From positions 780,500 through 801,764 of the forward strand of contig CAUYUJ010019115.1 of NCBI GenBank assembly GCA_963575745.1: DNA of 21,265 bases, in the 5' to 3' direction. Shown piece after piece: positions 1 through 9,251 of the stretch. The notes below the pieces were generated by a model, which worked only from the letters and a program-made list of their open reading frames with translations, made no database searches and was not told where the DNA came from. Both the position numbers and the translations under genes were made by a program. This stretch comes from Prorocentrum cordatum (taxonomy: Eukaryota > Sar > Dinophyceae > Prorocentrales > Prorocentraceae). Every line of letters begins with the position of its first letter. Position 1 is the first letter of the stretch.

Positions 1-183
1 TGCCTCCTCGAGCTCCACCGTGCCGTCGACTGGCGAGGCGGGGATGTCGCTCACCGACACCCTGCGCGGGCTGGGATTGCCCGCGTCGCCGCCGTCGCTG
101 ACGCCGACGGCCCTCACTGGCGTCCCGGCGGAGCTGTCGTCCGCGCCGGCGGCGGCGGCGCGCTTCGGGGACGTCCTCACTCG
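1..183 (+). CDS. Partial exon at the left edge, unrecognised protein
   Basis: The frame starting at base 2 is open from the window edge. Nearly every codon in it ends in G or C up to about base 183, after which the bias drops sharply. The peptide is Ser/Ala/Leu-rich with a natural composition, for example SLTDTLRGLGLP. The bias ends at a possible donor (GTGTGT beginning at 184), which would leave the exon in phase 2. The same frame stays open to a TGA near 230, but codon use there is unlike the first part. No domain is recognised. It could be the inner part of a longer exon whose start lies outside the window. Confidence 0.3.
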
Positions 184-1607
184 GTGTGTCCTGACTCCGC
201 CTCCTCTCGTCGTCAGAACAGCATCTTGAGACCCCGACTGCTGCCTACTCGCTGGATTATCTCGTGCGGTCGTCGCCCGGTGCCAGCCGCATACTTGGGC
301 AGGGCTCCGTGGCACAGTTCCACGCTTGCTTGCAGGAACCTGGCTGGTCGTGCGCTCGCTGGGGCCGCTGCCCTCGGTGGCCCCGGGCGGCGCGTCGGCG
401 CGGGAGCGCCGTGGGGAACTCGGCGGCCGTCCGCCAGGTGCTCGCCGCGGGCGGGCGGCAGAGTGGCGCCCGCCGCAGGCTGCGCGGTCGGCGCGCCGCG
501 CGCCGCCGAGGCGCCAGGCGCCTAGCCTGGCCACGCACCGCGGCGGCGGGGAGAACGCCGCGAAGCCGCTCCCTGGGCCCACTGGCTTGTCAGGTGGTCC
601 CAGCTGATGTCCTGCCTGCCTTGGCAGGGCCGGGGCGCCCACGGCGTCGAGGCCAGAGGCGGCTGGCTCCGCGTGCGGGGCGAGCGCAGCGAACCGCTCG
701 AGGCGATGGCAGAATGCGGCGGGGCGTCTCCAGCGGCTGCTGCGGCTCCGGCCTGGGCGGCGGCCCCAGGTGCGGGAGCACCGATGCCGCCATCACGGCC
801 GCAGTGGCGGCCCTTGCCACTGCGGCCGTAGGCACGGCGGCTGGCGCCCCCAGCCGGTCGTGCCTGGCGGCCCTGGCCTCGGGCGGGCTGTGGCGGCTCG
901 ACGTGTGGAGCCCGGGCTTCGACGCCGCGTGCAGGAACCCGCCGACCAGGACGGACCCGCCCGCCGCAGCTCCCAGCATGGGCCGTTGCAGGGGAGAGGC
1001 GGGGGCCAGCAGCTGCCGCAAGCGGCGCCCACGGCGGCTGCGGGGCTGGCGGCAGGCATGCGACTCTCTGGTCCCCTCGGGGCGCCTCCGCGAGGGCCGG
1101 CTTGGAGCGCTGCACCGACGGCGACAGCGGCCTGGACGGGGAAGCCCGCCGCCAGCCCGAACATCTCGCAGCCGGCCCGCCGTCCGCCGCATGGAGGCGA
1201 GGCTGGGCGCGGGCCGCGTCTGCCGCGGCGGCGACCGCGGCGTCGCGACGCACGCCGAGCTGGCGCCCAGCGGCGGCCGCGTGGGAACTGGGCAGGACGC
1301 ACGCCGAGCAACCGGGCGGGACCGCGTGGGTGCCGGGCACGACGCAGACCGAACCGCCGCCGCCGCGGCGGCTGCGTGAGCTGGCGCCGAAGTCCCCGGG
1401 GCAACGGCTGCTGGGCGGTGCAGGTCGGCCGCTGGCAGGGAGGTGCGCTCCTCCCGATGGGCGCCCTCCATGCCAGCCGCCGCGCCCACGGCCGGGCCTT
1501 CCCCCCCCCGCCGCGCGGCCAGGCCGCGCCGCCGGCGCCCCTGGCCAAGCCGCGCCCCCCGCGGGCTGAGGCTCGGGCCAAGTCGGCTACGGACCTGAAT
1601 CATCAAC
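184..1607. other. Very GC-rich stretch without a firm gene
   Basis: Long open frames exist here on both strands (for example plus 264-1379 and minus 522-1340), but in DNA this rich in G and C stops are rare and open frames are expected. The plus frame around 740-1100 has a fairly natural Ala-rich peptide and good third-position bias. The minus frame through the same bases is comparable, so the strand cannot be chosen. It may contain further exons of the minus-strand gene at 1608-1776 or be intergenic. I could not place splice sites with matching phase. Confidence 0.3.
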
Positions 1608-1776
1608 CTGCCCGCAGTCCGGCCCCAGAGACCCGCTCCCGCCATCGCTCCTGCCCCGGCGCCTCTGGGGCCGCGGGCGCCCACTGCGGAGTGGCGTAGG
1701 CACCCTCTCCGGCGGCGTGCTCGCGGAAGAGGGCCCGCAGCTCGGGCTCGAAGGCTCGGAGCACGTCCTGGACGTC
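1608..1776 (-). CDS. Minus-strand exon with an LFREH motif, unrecognised protein
   Basis: Read on the minus strand, a pyrimidine-rich stretch ending in CTCGCAG (acceptor, AG just before 1776) is followed by 56 codons plus one base, and then by GTTGAT as a possible donor at 1607. Almost nine in ten codons end in G or C. The peptide opens DVQDVLRAFEPELRALFREH, an amphipathic helix, and continues with a Pro/Ala/Glu-rich part. The plus-strand frame sharing the same third positions is stopped by TAG, which favours the minus strand. A similar helix motif (MRRLFDEH) occurs in the minus-strand candidate near 6156-6317. The family was not identified. Confidence 0.42.
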
Positions 1777-1839
1777 CTGCGAGGGCAGATGGGGGACGAG
1801 GGGGGGGAACGTCTAAGCATCGGCACTCCAGGGTCCACT

Positions 1840-2240
1840 TCGATCCGACCGATCCCACTCTGTCTCGATTCCAGCCCGCCCGATCTGATCCGATTCCGAC
1901 TTTCCGACGATCCGATCCGACGCTGCTGTGCATCCTGGCGCGGTCGATGCGATTCGATTTTGCCTGCGTGCCGATGCATCCATGGAAGGGGGCGGGGGGG
2001 GGAAGGTCCAAGGAGGGGACGGGGAAGGCGGAGGGGGGCAGGAGGGGGCGGCGCCCAAACATGGAGGCGACGAGGGGGAGGAAGAGGGGGTGGGGAAGAG
2101 CCGGAGGAGCTGGAGCGGGAGCAAGGTGGGGCGAGGGACGAGGGCAAGAGCGGGCAGAGGGGGGGCGAATGCCGCAGACTAGGGAACGGACGAGGAGGAG
2201 GATCAGGAGGGGGAGGAGCAATACGATTACGAAAGGAGAT
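1840..2240. repeat. CGATCC-rich segment followed by a G/A-rich tract
   Basis: From about 1840 to 1930 the words CGATCC and GATCCGA recur with irregular spacing. From about 1975 to 2220 the plus strand is almost pure purine (GGGGA, GGAGG, GAGGA). Seen from the minus strand this becomes a long pyrimidine run. No coding signal with natural composition was found. Confidence 0.5.
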
Positions 2241-2266
2241 GCGTCAAGTCGAATTAGGGGTGAGCA

Positions 2267-2294
2267 TGGTGGTGGTGGTGGTGGTGGTGGTGGT
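2267..2294. repeat. (GGT)9 microsatellite
   Basis: Nine uninterrupted GGT triplets follow CAT. A looser GAT-rich patch follows at about 2350-2375. Confidence 0.9.
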
Positions 2295-2706
2295 TGTGAT
2301 AGCAATCATCATTGAATCTTGTACGATGCTTCACATTATGACTATGATTCGGATGATGATGGTGATGATGACGGTGGTTTCGCGAGGAGGAATGGGGGAA
2401 GTCCCCTGTCAACTCTACCAGCTCGAGGCAGCACGCGCCCGCCCGCTCATGGCGGAAGAAGGACGTCAAAGTGGTAGTTCGTGTTGCGACGGTCGGCGCA
2501 AGAGCCGCTGTCGTCAAGGGAACTGCCGTTGTCGCTGGGATCTGGCTCAGGCTGCAGCCTGTCGTTGCCCTGGCATCGTGCTCGCGTCAGGGCTGGCGGG
2601 AGCCACGCGGTGGAGGGTGCGGATAGGCAACGCCGTTGCCCATGAAAACCTTCGCGGACCGAGCGTCACCGCTCGTTCCCGTGTCCTCCCTTTCGACCGC
2701 GCCGCC

Positions 2707-3159
2707 ATGCCCAGCGCCGGGGCCGTGGTGGTCACCTCGTGGAGCGGGGCGGTCAGCACGAAGAGGATCATTCCCTCGAAGTTCGGCGCCGCGATTGCAA
2801 AGGTAGCGCTCCAGCCGGGCGAATTCTAGGACCGTGGCACTGGAGACGTGAGCCAGCCAGACGATCTTCTACGAGAGCATGTGGGACGTGGGGCTTATGG
2901 TCAGCGGCGCGGCGACCGCGTCAACGGCCCAGATCACGAAGCCAACTGAGTGCGTGTCTCGGTTAGAGTCGTGGGCGTAGAGCCACTCTCCGCAAACATC
3001 AAGCTCCGCGCACGTGGATCGAGTGCGAGTCTCCGCTGGTGGACCGTCAAAATCCTCGGCAGGAGCTGTGAGTTCACGAAGACCCGGGGGCTCATCGTCA
3101 CGACCTCGAGGAGCGTGGCCCTGAGTGCCGTGCCCGTGTCCGGGGCCAGGGCCGATGAG
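2707..3159 (+). CDS. Three-exon plus-strand gene, unrecognised protein
   Basis: Proposed exons are 2707-2802, 2861-2949 and 3063-3159. The start is an ATG in a GCCGCCATG context, although the frame is open upstream, so the first exon may be longer. Intron 1 (2803-2860, 58 nt) runs from AAG|GTAGCG to GCCAGCCAG| and joins phase 0 to phase 0. Intron 2 (2950-3062, 113 nt) runs from GTGCGT to TCCTCGGCAG and joins phase 2 to phase 2. All three exons show roughly 85-95 percent G/C at codon position 3. Short peptide samples are SKRIIPS-like in exon 1 (STKRIIPSKFG), FYESMWDVGLMV in exon 2 and FTKTRGLIVTT in exon 3. A donor GAG|GTGCGG ends exon 3. A possible next exon starts after CTCCAG at 3587. The opposite strand has an in-frame stop in exon 2. 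No domain is recognised. Confidence 0.48.
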
Positions 3160-3271
3160 GTGCGGCCTGTGGGGCGCGGCGCTCGTCACGCCGACTGTGA
3201 GGATCCCTGGCAGGAGCGGTCCCCTGATGGGGGGGCGTCGCCAGATGCAGCGCGTGCGGGTGCTCGTGATC

Positions 3272-3285
3272 GGGGGGGGGGGGGG
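3272..3285. repeat. G14 homopolymer
   Basis: Fourteen consecutive G lie inside what would be the intron after 3159. Confidence 0.9.
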
Positions 3286-3334
3286 TAACGAACGGGGGAC
3301 AGAGACGAGTGCGTGCGCCTTCCGCTCACCTCCC

Positions 3335-3400
3335 GGGCCCGCGGTGGCAGCTCAGGGGCCGCTCAGGGCCCCTCCGGGGCCACCCGCTCTCCTGCACTCC
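3335..3400 (+). repeat. Dispersed direct repeat, copy 1 (copy 2 at 3741-3800)
   Basis: A 23-bp identical core beginning GGGCCCGCGG recurs at 3741. It is followed in both copies by a similar C-rich stretch containing CGGGGCC and TCTCCTGCA. Copy 1 carries a short extra block (CTCAGGGGCCG). The copies are 406 bp apart in direct orientation, and no coding function is evident. Confidence 0.6.
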
Positions 3401-3422
3401 TGGGGCACCCCCAGGCTCATTG

Positions 3423-3442
3423 CCCCCCCCCCCCCCCCCCCC
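3423..3442. repeat. C20 homopolymer
   Basis: Twenty consecutive C lie about 140 bases after the G14 run. The two runs are complementary. Confidence 0.9.
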
Positions 3443-3740
3443 TCCTGTGAAGGAGACGCAAGACTCGGGTTCGGGGGACTCGGGGTGGCCTAACGGGGCC
3501 ATCATAAAGATGACGAGACCCGGTCTGAAACTCGACGCGAGCTCCCGCTGCATCCATCCCACGAAAACTGGACCGTCAAACTCCAGGACGCGCTCTTCAA
3601 AAAGCGTCGGCGAACCCGAGTTCCGGCGTACTCGAGTCAGACGTTTCCCCGAACGTAGCCGTCCGCCCGAGGAGGCCGAAACAAGGGCGACACGCTGGGA
3701 CTCCCATCCTCAGCCCGCCCGAAGTCCAGGTCCGGGCCTT

Positions 3741-3800
3741 GGGCCCGCGGTGGCAGCTCAGGGCTCCTTCGGGGCCTCTCTCCTGCAGCCCTCGGCCTCC
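3741..3800 (+). repeat. Dispersed direct repeat, copy 2
   Basis: This matches the copy at 3335 over a 23-bp identical core and then more loosely. It lies in an otherwise unassigned stretch from about 3660 to 4170, where I see no coding signal with consistent frame. Confidence 0.6.
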
Positions 3801-4174
3801 CCCCCCGCTTTTTGCGTCGGCGGCCGGGCGGAGGGTGACTGCTCCGGCGATCAGGCAAGTAGCCCCTCCTCTGCCGTCCGCCCGACGTGAGCGGCACGAG
3901 GGCCGTGCGGCTCCCGGCTTGAGGCGCGGCGTTCCGCCGCGGGGAGCGCTCGGAGGCCGCGAAGGTCGGCGTCCCCCGAGCGTGAGACGTGCTGCCAGCA
4001 GCAGCATGTGCCGTGTCTGGGCTCTCCGTGGGGCGACGGAATTCACAGCACGCGGAACCTCGACAGCAATAGCAGCACTCGGGCACGCGCTTACATGGAT
4101 TCGGGGTCCATGGATGTGGCGCGCGGGCGCCAGATCCACGACTCGGGGCGACGCATGAAGTCAGTGCCGCCTGA

Positions 4175-4566
4175 TCTGGCGACGCAGCGCGCCGACTCCG
4201 CATTGAAACGGGACCCGTCTCAAATACACGGGCCCTGATACATGTCTGCGCTTCCTCGATCGCCAGCAAGCGCGAGAGTCCGTTCGTGGAGGTGCTAACC
4301 GATTCGCGGCTCGTTAACAACGGGGTCGCGGCGCTCCAAGCGGGGGCGTCCCCAGCAGAAGTGGCGCATGCGGAGATCTGGGAATTGCTGGCCCCGTACT
4401 GCCAGACTGGGGACCTCGAGCCGAGATGGATCGAAGGGCATCTCGACGCGGCCAGCGCCAGGGCGCAAGGCATGGCCGAGGAGGACCGCTTCGGCAACGC
4501 CGCCGCTGACCAGCTAGCGGGCGCAGCCGCGCGCGCGCGCGGCTCCCGCCGCCCCCCCAGCTCGCT
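4175..4566 (+). pseudogene. Retrotransposon RNase H domain, truncated at its N side
   Basis: In the frame containing 4286, the translation matches the later part of a type I RNase H domain as found at the C end of LINE-type retrotransposon polyproteins. Visible landmarks are VEVLTDSRLV (catalytic Asp at 4301-4303), PRWIEGHL (the conserved His at 4439-4441) and GNAAAD (last catalytic Asp at 4508-4510). The first Asp-containing strand that should lie about 50 residues before TDS is missing, because the frame is closed by a TGA at 4172. A Glu upstream (4205-4207) may be the second catalytic residue. After about 4560 the reading frame must shift to stay on the element. RNase H would degrade the RNA strand of the RNA-DNA hybrid, but this copy cannot be functional. 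Confidence 0.7.
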
Positions 4567-5010
4567 GGGCGGGACAACCGACTGCGCGCCCTGGGCGTCG
4601 CGCAGCGGCTGCTGGCGGAGGTGGAGCTGGCAGCGCTGAAGGTCAACCGCAGCAGCGCCGGCGTGGCGTGCTCGGCGCGCAGCCGGGCGTGCCGCCGCAG
4701 GGCCCTGCGGCCGGAGCTACCGCAGCACCGGCGCCGCCAGGCGGCAACAGGGCCCGCCGCGTTGCTCTGCTCGCGGGGCAGGCCTGGCAGCTGCACGCCG
4801 CAGCGCAAGGTCCTGGATGGGTGGCCTGCGTGCGCTGCGGGGCGTCCGCGCCTACGTGGCCACGGCCGGCGGCGACGACGTGCGCGGGCTGGGCCGCCGC
4901 GTTGCCGCCGCGGGCGGCTGCCTTACTGCCGCTGCCGACGGTCCGGGCTGGTGGCCGCGAGGCCGACCGGCGCGCGGCGCTGCGAGCGCGCCAAGTGCAG
5001 CGCCTGGGTG
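4175..5010 (+). mobile_element. Decayed LINE-like retrotransposon 3' part (RNase H plus Cys-rich tail)
   Basis: After the RNase H block, coding-like sequence continues with two frame changes. Around 4570-4660 a second frame gives RDNRLRALG and LLAEVELAALKVNRSS, an Arg/Ala/Leu helix. Around 4800-4900 a third frame gives GWVACVRCGAS and TTCAGW. These carry a Cys-x2-Cys pair (4827-4838) and a further Cys at 4881, resembling the zinc-binding tail that follows RNase H in some such elements. No reverse transcriptase or endonuclease motif was found upstream, so this is a 5'-truncated copy, as is usual for target-primed insertion. No poly-A tail or target-site duplication could be seen. Confidence 0.55.
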
Positions 5011-5125
5011 CCCGTGTGCAGGCCGCGTGCCGCCCCGCCCCGCCCCCCCCCGTCCCCTCCCTGCGCCCCCCCCTCCTCGACGGCTGCTTTCTGCCGCTGG
5101 GCTTCTTCGATGGGTAAAAGAAAGT

Positions 5126-5692
5126 GGCGTCTGGCACGGGAGCCGCAAGAAGCACGAGGAGGGGCGCGAGAACCTGCCTCTGGAGCACGAGGACTCGCGG
5201 AGCGCGGAGATCCGCGCGCTAGACAGACATCGTCCCATGAAGTCTCGTGAGGACGGATGACCAGGAGGCCGAAAAACAGCTCGAGCGAGGTAGCTGAATT
5301 GCGCAGGGAAGGCGGAGGTCCGCGCGAGGGCCGCAGGGAGCGCGTGGCCGGCGCCGGGAAACCTGCACCCCAGAAGTGGTGACGTCTTACACTTTTCCTT
5401 CCTCTGTCGCTTGACCCCCGTCGGTCTTCCGCCGGCTTCTGCCGAAGGCGGAGGCGCGCCGACGGCGAGGCCCTCTCTGGACCACGCCGTGTGCCACGGC
5501 GGCCTCGGGCAGGCGACGTTTGAACTTCGGAGCCTGCAACCCCTTCCGCAATGCTCCGTTCATAACGCGGATCAGCAGGGTCAGGGGGGCGGGAGGGGGA
5601 CAGAACGGAGGGAAGAGGGAGAGAGAACGAGGAGGGAGGAGGGAGGAGGAGCAGGAGGACGGGAGGCAGCAATGACGAGGGAGCAGGCATAA
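5126..5692 (+). CDS. Two-exon plus-strand gene end, unrecognised protein
   Basis: Exon one (about 5126-5246) encodes a charged peptide with WHGSRKKHEEGREN and HEDSRSAEIRAL, and about nine in ten codons end in G or C. It ends at TCTC|GTGAGG. The intron 5247-5306 is 60 nt and ends GAATTGCGCAG. Phase 1 joins phase 1, and the next exon reads KAEVRARAAGSAWPAPGNL. The same frame stays open through a second coding-like block (SLDHAVCHGGLGQATFEL) and ends in TAA at 5690-5692 after a Gly/Arg/Glu-rich stretch made from a purine microsatellite. The 5' boundary is unsure, because the exon starts within about 130 bp of the retroelement tail and may belong to an upstream exon chain interrupted by it. No domain is recognised. 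Confidence 0.45.
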
Positions 5693-5731
5693 CAAAGAGG
5701 GAGGGTAGGAGCAAGTGTATAAGGCAGCCAC

Positions 5732-5845
5732 AGGAAACCACAGGAGCCTCCAGGGGAGCCCATCAGAAAGGGAGATGGGGAGGGGTGGATCCTCCTCCCC
5801 CTCGTGCTGTTCTTCCTCCGCCTCCTCCTCCGTTTCCCCGACTCC
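5732..5845 (-). CDS. Possible acidic minus-strand exon
   Basis: On the minus strand a frame reads GVGETEEEAEEEQHEGEED followed by LPISLSDGLPWRLLWFP, and then a GTGGCT that could be a donor. The acidic part comes from the GGA/GAG side of a pyrimidine-rich plus-strand tract, so microsatellite translation is a real alternative. The hydrophobic second half has a natural composition. No acceptor could be fixed. Confidence 0.22.
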
Positions 5846-6124
5846 GCTCCGCCTTTTCCTCCTCCTCTTCATCGCTCCATACCGCTTTTCTTTGTTTCTC
5901 GAGGCGCAAGTCACACGCTGGACGGCCAACTGCCGATTGGAATTGTGAGTTTCCTCGCAGCAGCCGGCTCGGCCGTGAAGCAAGAAGTCGGCCTCCCTCC
6001 CTCGCTCTCTCCTTCTCTCTTCCTCCTCCTCCTCTCCCTCATTGTCTTCTTTTGTCTTTCCCCCCTCCTCCTCCTCCTCCTCCTCCTCCTCCTCCTCCTC
6101 CTCCTCCTCCTCCTCATCCTCCTT
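5785..6124. repeat. CT-rich tract with a (CTC)n core
   Basis: The plus strand is pyrimidine-rich from about 5785 to 5880 and again from 5995. An almost pure CTC/CCT repeat lies at 6064-6124. Together with the purine tract at 5581-5690, this gives complementary arms separated by about 100-350 bases. Confidence 0.85.
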
Positions 6125-6155
6125 TGCTTTATATCTCTGTTCCTCCCTCTGTCAC

Positions 6156-6357
6156 TCATCCCTCCCTCCCTCCCTCCTCCCTCCCCGCTCCCCCCGAGCG
6201 AGGCTCCTCGTCGGCCAGGAACGACAGGGCCCCTGCGGTCGCCGACCCCCCCGCGTCACCGCTCGCCAGCTGCAGCACGTGCTCGTCAAAGAGGCGGCGC
6301 ATCTGTCTCTCGAGGCCCTACCAGAAGGGAGCGGCTTCGGCCGCTCTCGGCCGCTCT

Positions 6358-6396
<39 letters not shown>

Positions 6397-6586
6397 ACGA
6401 CGTCGCCGTGCTCATCGTCGTACTCCTCTCCTTCTCTATCGTGCTCTGCCTGTGCCCTCGCTCTGCCACGCGCAGGCCCTGCTGGAGGTACGCGGTGCGG
6501 CGTAGGAGGGAGATCTCGGCGGGAGGACGAGGTGGGAGGAGGACATCGTCCTCCTCGTCCTCCCCTTCATCCTGCTTCCGCTCTGC
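6156..6586 (-). CDS. Two-exon minus-strand gene end, LFDEH helix, unrecognised protein
   Basis: The upstream exon is 6470-6586 (39 codons). It opens after TGACAG with AERKQDEGEDEEDD and continues ISLLRRTAYLQQGLR. If the donor is GTGGCA at 6469 and the acceptor the CTGGTAG before 6317, the intron is 152 nt and phase 0 meets phase 0. The next exon reads GLERQMRRLFDEHVLQLASG and then a Gly/Ala part to TGA at 6156-6158. Third positions are strongly G/C in both. A donor further on (GTACGA at 6423) has better sequence but the wrong phase. The intron contains a (GAC)n microsatellite. The helix resembles the one in the exon at 1608-1776. No family is recognised. Confidence 0.35.
6357..6394. repeat. 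(TCG)n microsatellite
   Basis: About twelve TCG/GTC triplets in a row lie within the proposed minus-strand intron. Confidence 0.9.
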
Positions 6587-6882
6587 CTGTCATTCCTGCG
6601 TGCGCACAGGGAGCGCACGCGTGGCCTACTCTCCGCTCGTGTAGATGATGATCGGTAAAACTGAATCTCGGTTACACCAGATCGGGAGCTTCGGTCGCAG
6701 ACTGTGGCGAATCCAAAAACCAGATCGGCCCGCTCACGCACCCCCCCCTCCTCCTCGCGACGACGACGCCGACGATCGATCGGCCAAGGAGATCCCGGAG
6801 GTCTCCAGTCCCCACAGATTCCCGGGCCCCCCCGTGCACCACAAAACCTAAACAGGAACCCTCGATCCTCGATCTTCGACGC

Positions 6883-6892
6883 CGACGACGAT

Positions 6893-6965
<73 letters not shown>

Positions 6966-6966
6966 G
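6883..6966. repeat. (GAC)n passing into (GGC)n
   Basis: Near-perfect GAC triplets from about 6883 to 6933 change directly into GGC triplets to 6966. Flanking sequence at 6967-7049 is coding-like on both strands, but no splice sites settle the strand. Confidence 0.9.
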
Positions 6967-7049
6967 CAACGACCGTGGCGGCGGCGGCGTTCCATCTTGG
7001 CGCGGAGCGCGGACGCCTCCACGTCGGGGCCCGTTCGAAGCCCGTCCAA

Positions 7050-7360
7050 GGTCAATTCGCGCGGGGTCAATCTGGGGTCAGTCCGGGATCCCCCTGCCGG
7101 GTCAATCTGGGGTCAATTCCAGGTCAATCCTGGGTCAATCTGGTCCGTCCTGGGGTCAGTCTGGGGTCAATACGGGTCAATCTGGGGTCAACCCGGGGTC
7201 AATCAAGGGTCAATCCGGATCTATCCGAGACCAATCTTGGCCAGATGCCGTCCGGGGTCAGTCCGGGGTGAATCCGGAGTCGGTCTGGGTCAACCCAGAC
7301 TCAGTCCAGGGTTCATCTGGGATCAGTCTGGGTCAGTCCAGGGATCAGGCGGGATATAGG
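7050..7360 (+). repeat. Minisatellite, about 12-bp unit GGGTCAATCTGG
   Basis: More than twenty diverged copies of a GGTCAATCTGG / GGTCAGTCCGGG unit are joined with variable spacing. The array is open in more than one plus frame and gives SIWGQSGVNPG-like peptides, but this is a product of repeat structure and not evidence of a protein. Confidence 0.85.
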
Positions 7361-7918
7361 TCCAGGGACCACCGTCCCCCAAATGCAGGCATGGTACTCT
7401 GGCAGCGGCAAGCGGCAGAAGCAGCAGCAGCAGCAACGGCCATAGCAACATAATATCTGGAGCGCTCTGGGAACATCTCTACTTCATGCTGAGGCCCTGG
7501 CTCGGTAAAATTAAACTTGGTCGAATTAGGTCTCGGCTGAATTTGGTCGGTATCTGATATCTAAGTTAAATGATTGGAATGTGGTCTGCTAGGTGCGGTG
7601 GAAGCGAGAAGTGCTAAAGGCGAAGGACACCGAATGCACAATTCATTCAACATCCTTTTCACTGTGGCCACGCACGTGCCTCCTGCGAGCTCTGACGCCG
7701 CTCTACATAAAGTGCGCGCTGGCAGCAGGAGGCGCCCGTGTAGTACACACCAGAGGAGTTTATCGCGGCCTACAGGCGCGAGGGAACGCTCTGGCCCATA
7801 ACAACCATCCCCACACCGTCATCTGTACAAGAGGACCTCCAACAAGGCCTGAAGAAACCCAGTTCCCAGCGGGTTTTTGAATGATGTTCGCAATCTTGCC
7901 TTTTCGGGCTTCCGTCAG
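7361..7918. other. Unassigned stretch between two repeat arrays
   Basis: The sequence has lower GC and is partly AT-rich at 7500-7570. A plus-strand open frame at 7593-7880 (95 codons) has only moderate third-position bias and no recognisable motif, so I do not call it. A CAGCAGCAG patch lies near 7420. Confidence 0.4.
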
Positions 7919-8222
7919 CTCAAGATGGCCCAAGAAGCCTCCACGATGGCCCCAAGACGGCCCAAGAGGCCCCCCAAAGGGTTCCAAGATGGCCCAAGAG
8001 GTCCCAATATGGCTCAAGAGGCACCCACGACGGCCCCCAAACTGCCCAAGAGACGCCGCTCGACGGTCAACGGCCCACACGACGGCCCCCAAACACCCAC
8101 CGTTCGGCAAGGTCGCCCCAAGACGGCCCAAGAACCCCAAGAAGGTGTAAGTGGGACCCAAGACGGCCCAAGAGGGCCTCAAGGGACCCCGAAGACTGCC
8201 TCGAGACTGCCCAAGCGAGTTC
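7919..8222 (+). repeat. CCCAAGACGGCC tandem family, locus 1
   Basis: Diverged copies of a unit about 11-12 bp long, with the words CCCAAGA, AAGATGGCC, AAGACGGCC and AAGAGGCC, follow each other over about 300 bp. The same family recurs at 13846-14000. The array is open in several frames on both strands. Confidence 0.85.
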
Positions 8223-8328
8223 CACGGAGCTCCTCAAATAGTGAAGGCGGAAGGTGCCTCAAGCGACGGTATTTCTTTTCCTCCTCCTTGTTGTCCACCT
8301 CCTCGTCCTCCTCGTCCTCTTCCTCCCC

Positions 8329-8329
8329 C

Positions 8330-8382
<53 letters not shown>

Positions 8383-8496
8383 TATCATCCTCATCAAGAT
8401 CGTCATCATCATCCTCATCCTCACCCTCACACTCATCATCATCACTATCACCACCACCATCATCATCACTGTCAGTACCAGTATCATCATAATCAT

Positions 8497-8536
<40 letters not shown>

Positions 8537-9219
8537 GCCGTCTTCACCATCATCACCATCATCACCATCATCACCATCATCATCACATACACCATCATCA
8601 CCACCATCATCATGATCATGGTCATGATCAACATCATCAGCATCATCACCATCATCGTCGTCATCATGATCATCCTCATCCTCATCCTCCTAACCATCAG
8701 TACCAACACAATCGTCATCGTCATACGCACCATTGCCATGAACAACCTCATCACATTCTCATCAAAACCGCAAGCATTAGCGTCATTATTATCAACACCA
8801 CCATCATCGTCCTCATCATCATCACTAACATCATCATTATCATCGTCATCGCCACCAATGTCATCATACGCATCATCATCACCATCAGCATTATCATCAT
8901 CATCATCATCATCATCATCACCCCCGTAGTCGTCATCACCATTCTCATCATTCTCATCATCGTCATCATCATCAGCGTCAGCATCAGCAACATCAGCAAC
9001 ATCATTATCATCATTATCATCATCCCCGTAGTCGTCATCACCATCATCAGCATCATCATCATCATTCTCATCATCGTCATCATCATCAGCGTCAGCAACA
9101 TCATTATCATCAGCGGCATCATCATCATCATCATCATCACCATCATCATTATCATCGTCGGAATCACCATCGTCATCGTCATCGTCATCGTCGTCATCAT
9201 CATCATCAGCAACATGACC

Positions 9220-9251
<32 letters not shown>

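Noticed and set aside
264-1379. A 371-codon plus-strand open frame
   Set aside because: In DNA this GC-rich, long open frames are expected by chance. Overlapping minus frames are as long, codon bias is uneven and no motif or start context supports it.
590-2305. A 571-codon minus-strand open frame, the longest in the window
   Set aside because: It runs through a pyrimidine tract and a GGT repeat, and changes character several times. The supported exon at 1608-1776 is in a different frame.
7033-7041. GTTCGAAGC, resembling a tRNA B box
   Set aside because: No A box at the right distance and no cloverleaf could be drawn. It sits next to repeats.
8009-8020. ATGGCTCAAGAG, resembling the end of the dinoflagellate spliced leader (GGCTCAAG)
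   Set aside because: It is one variant of the CCCAAGACGGCC repeat. The rest of the leader (CCGTAGCCATTTT) is absent, and no leader relic was found elsewhere.
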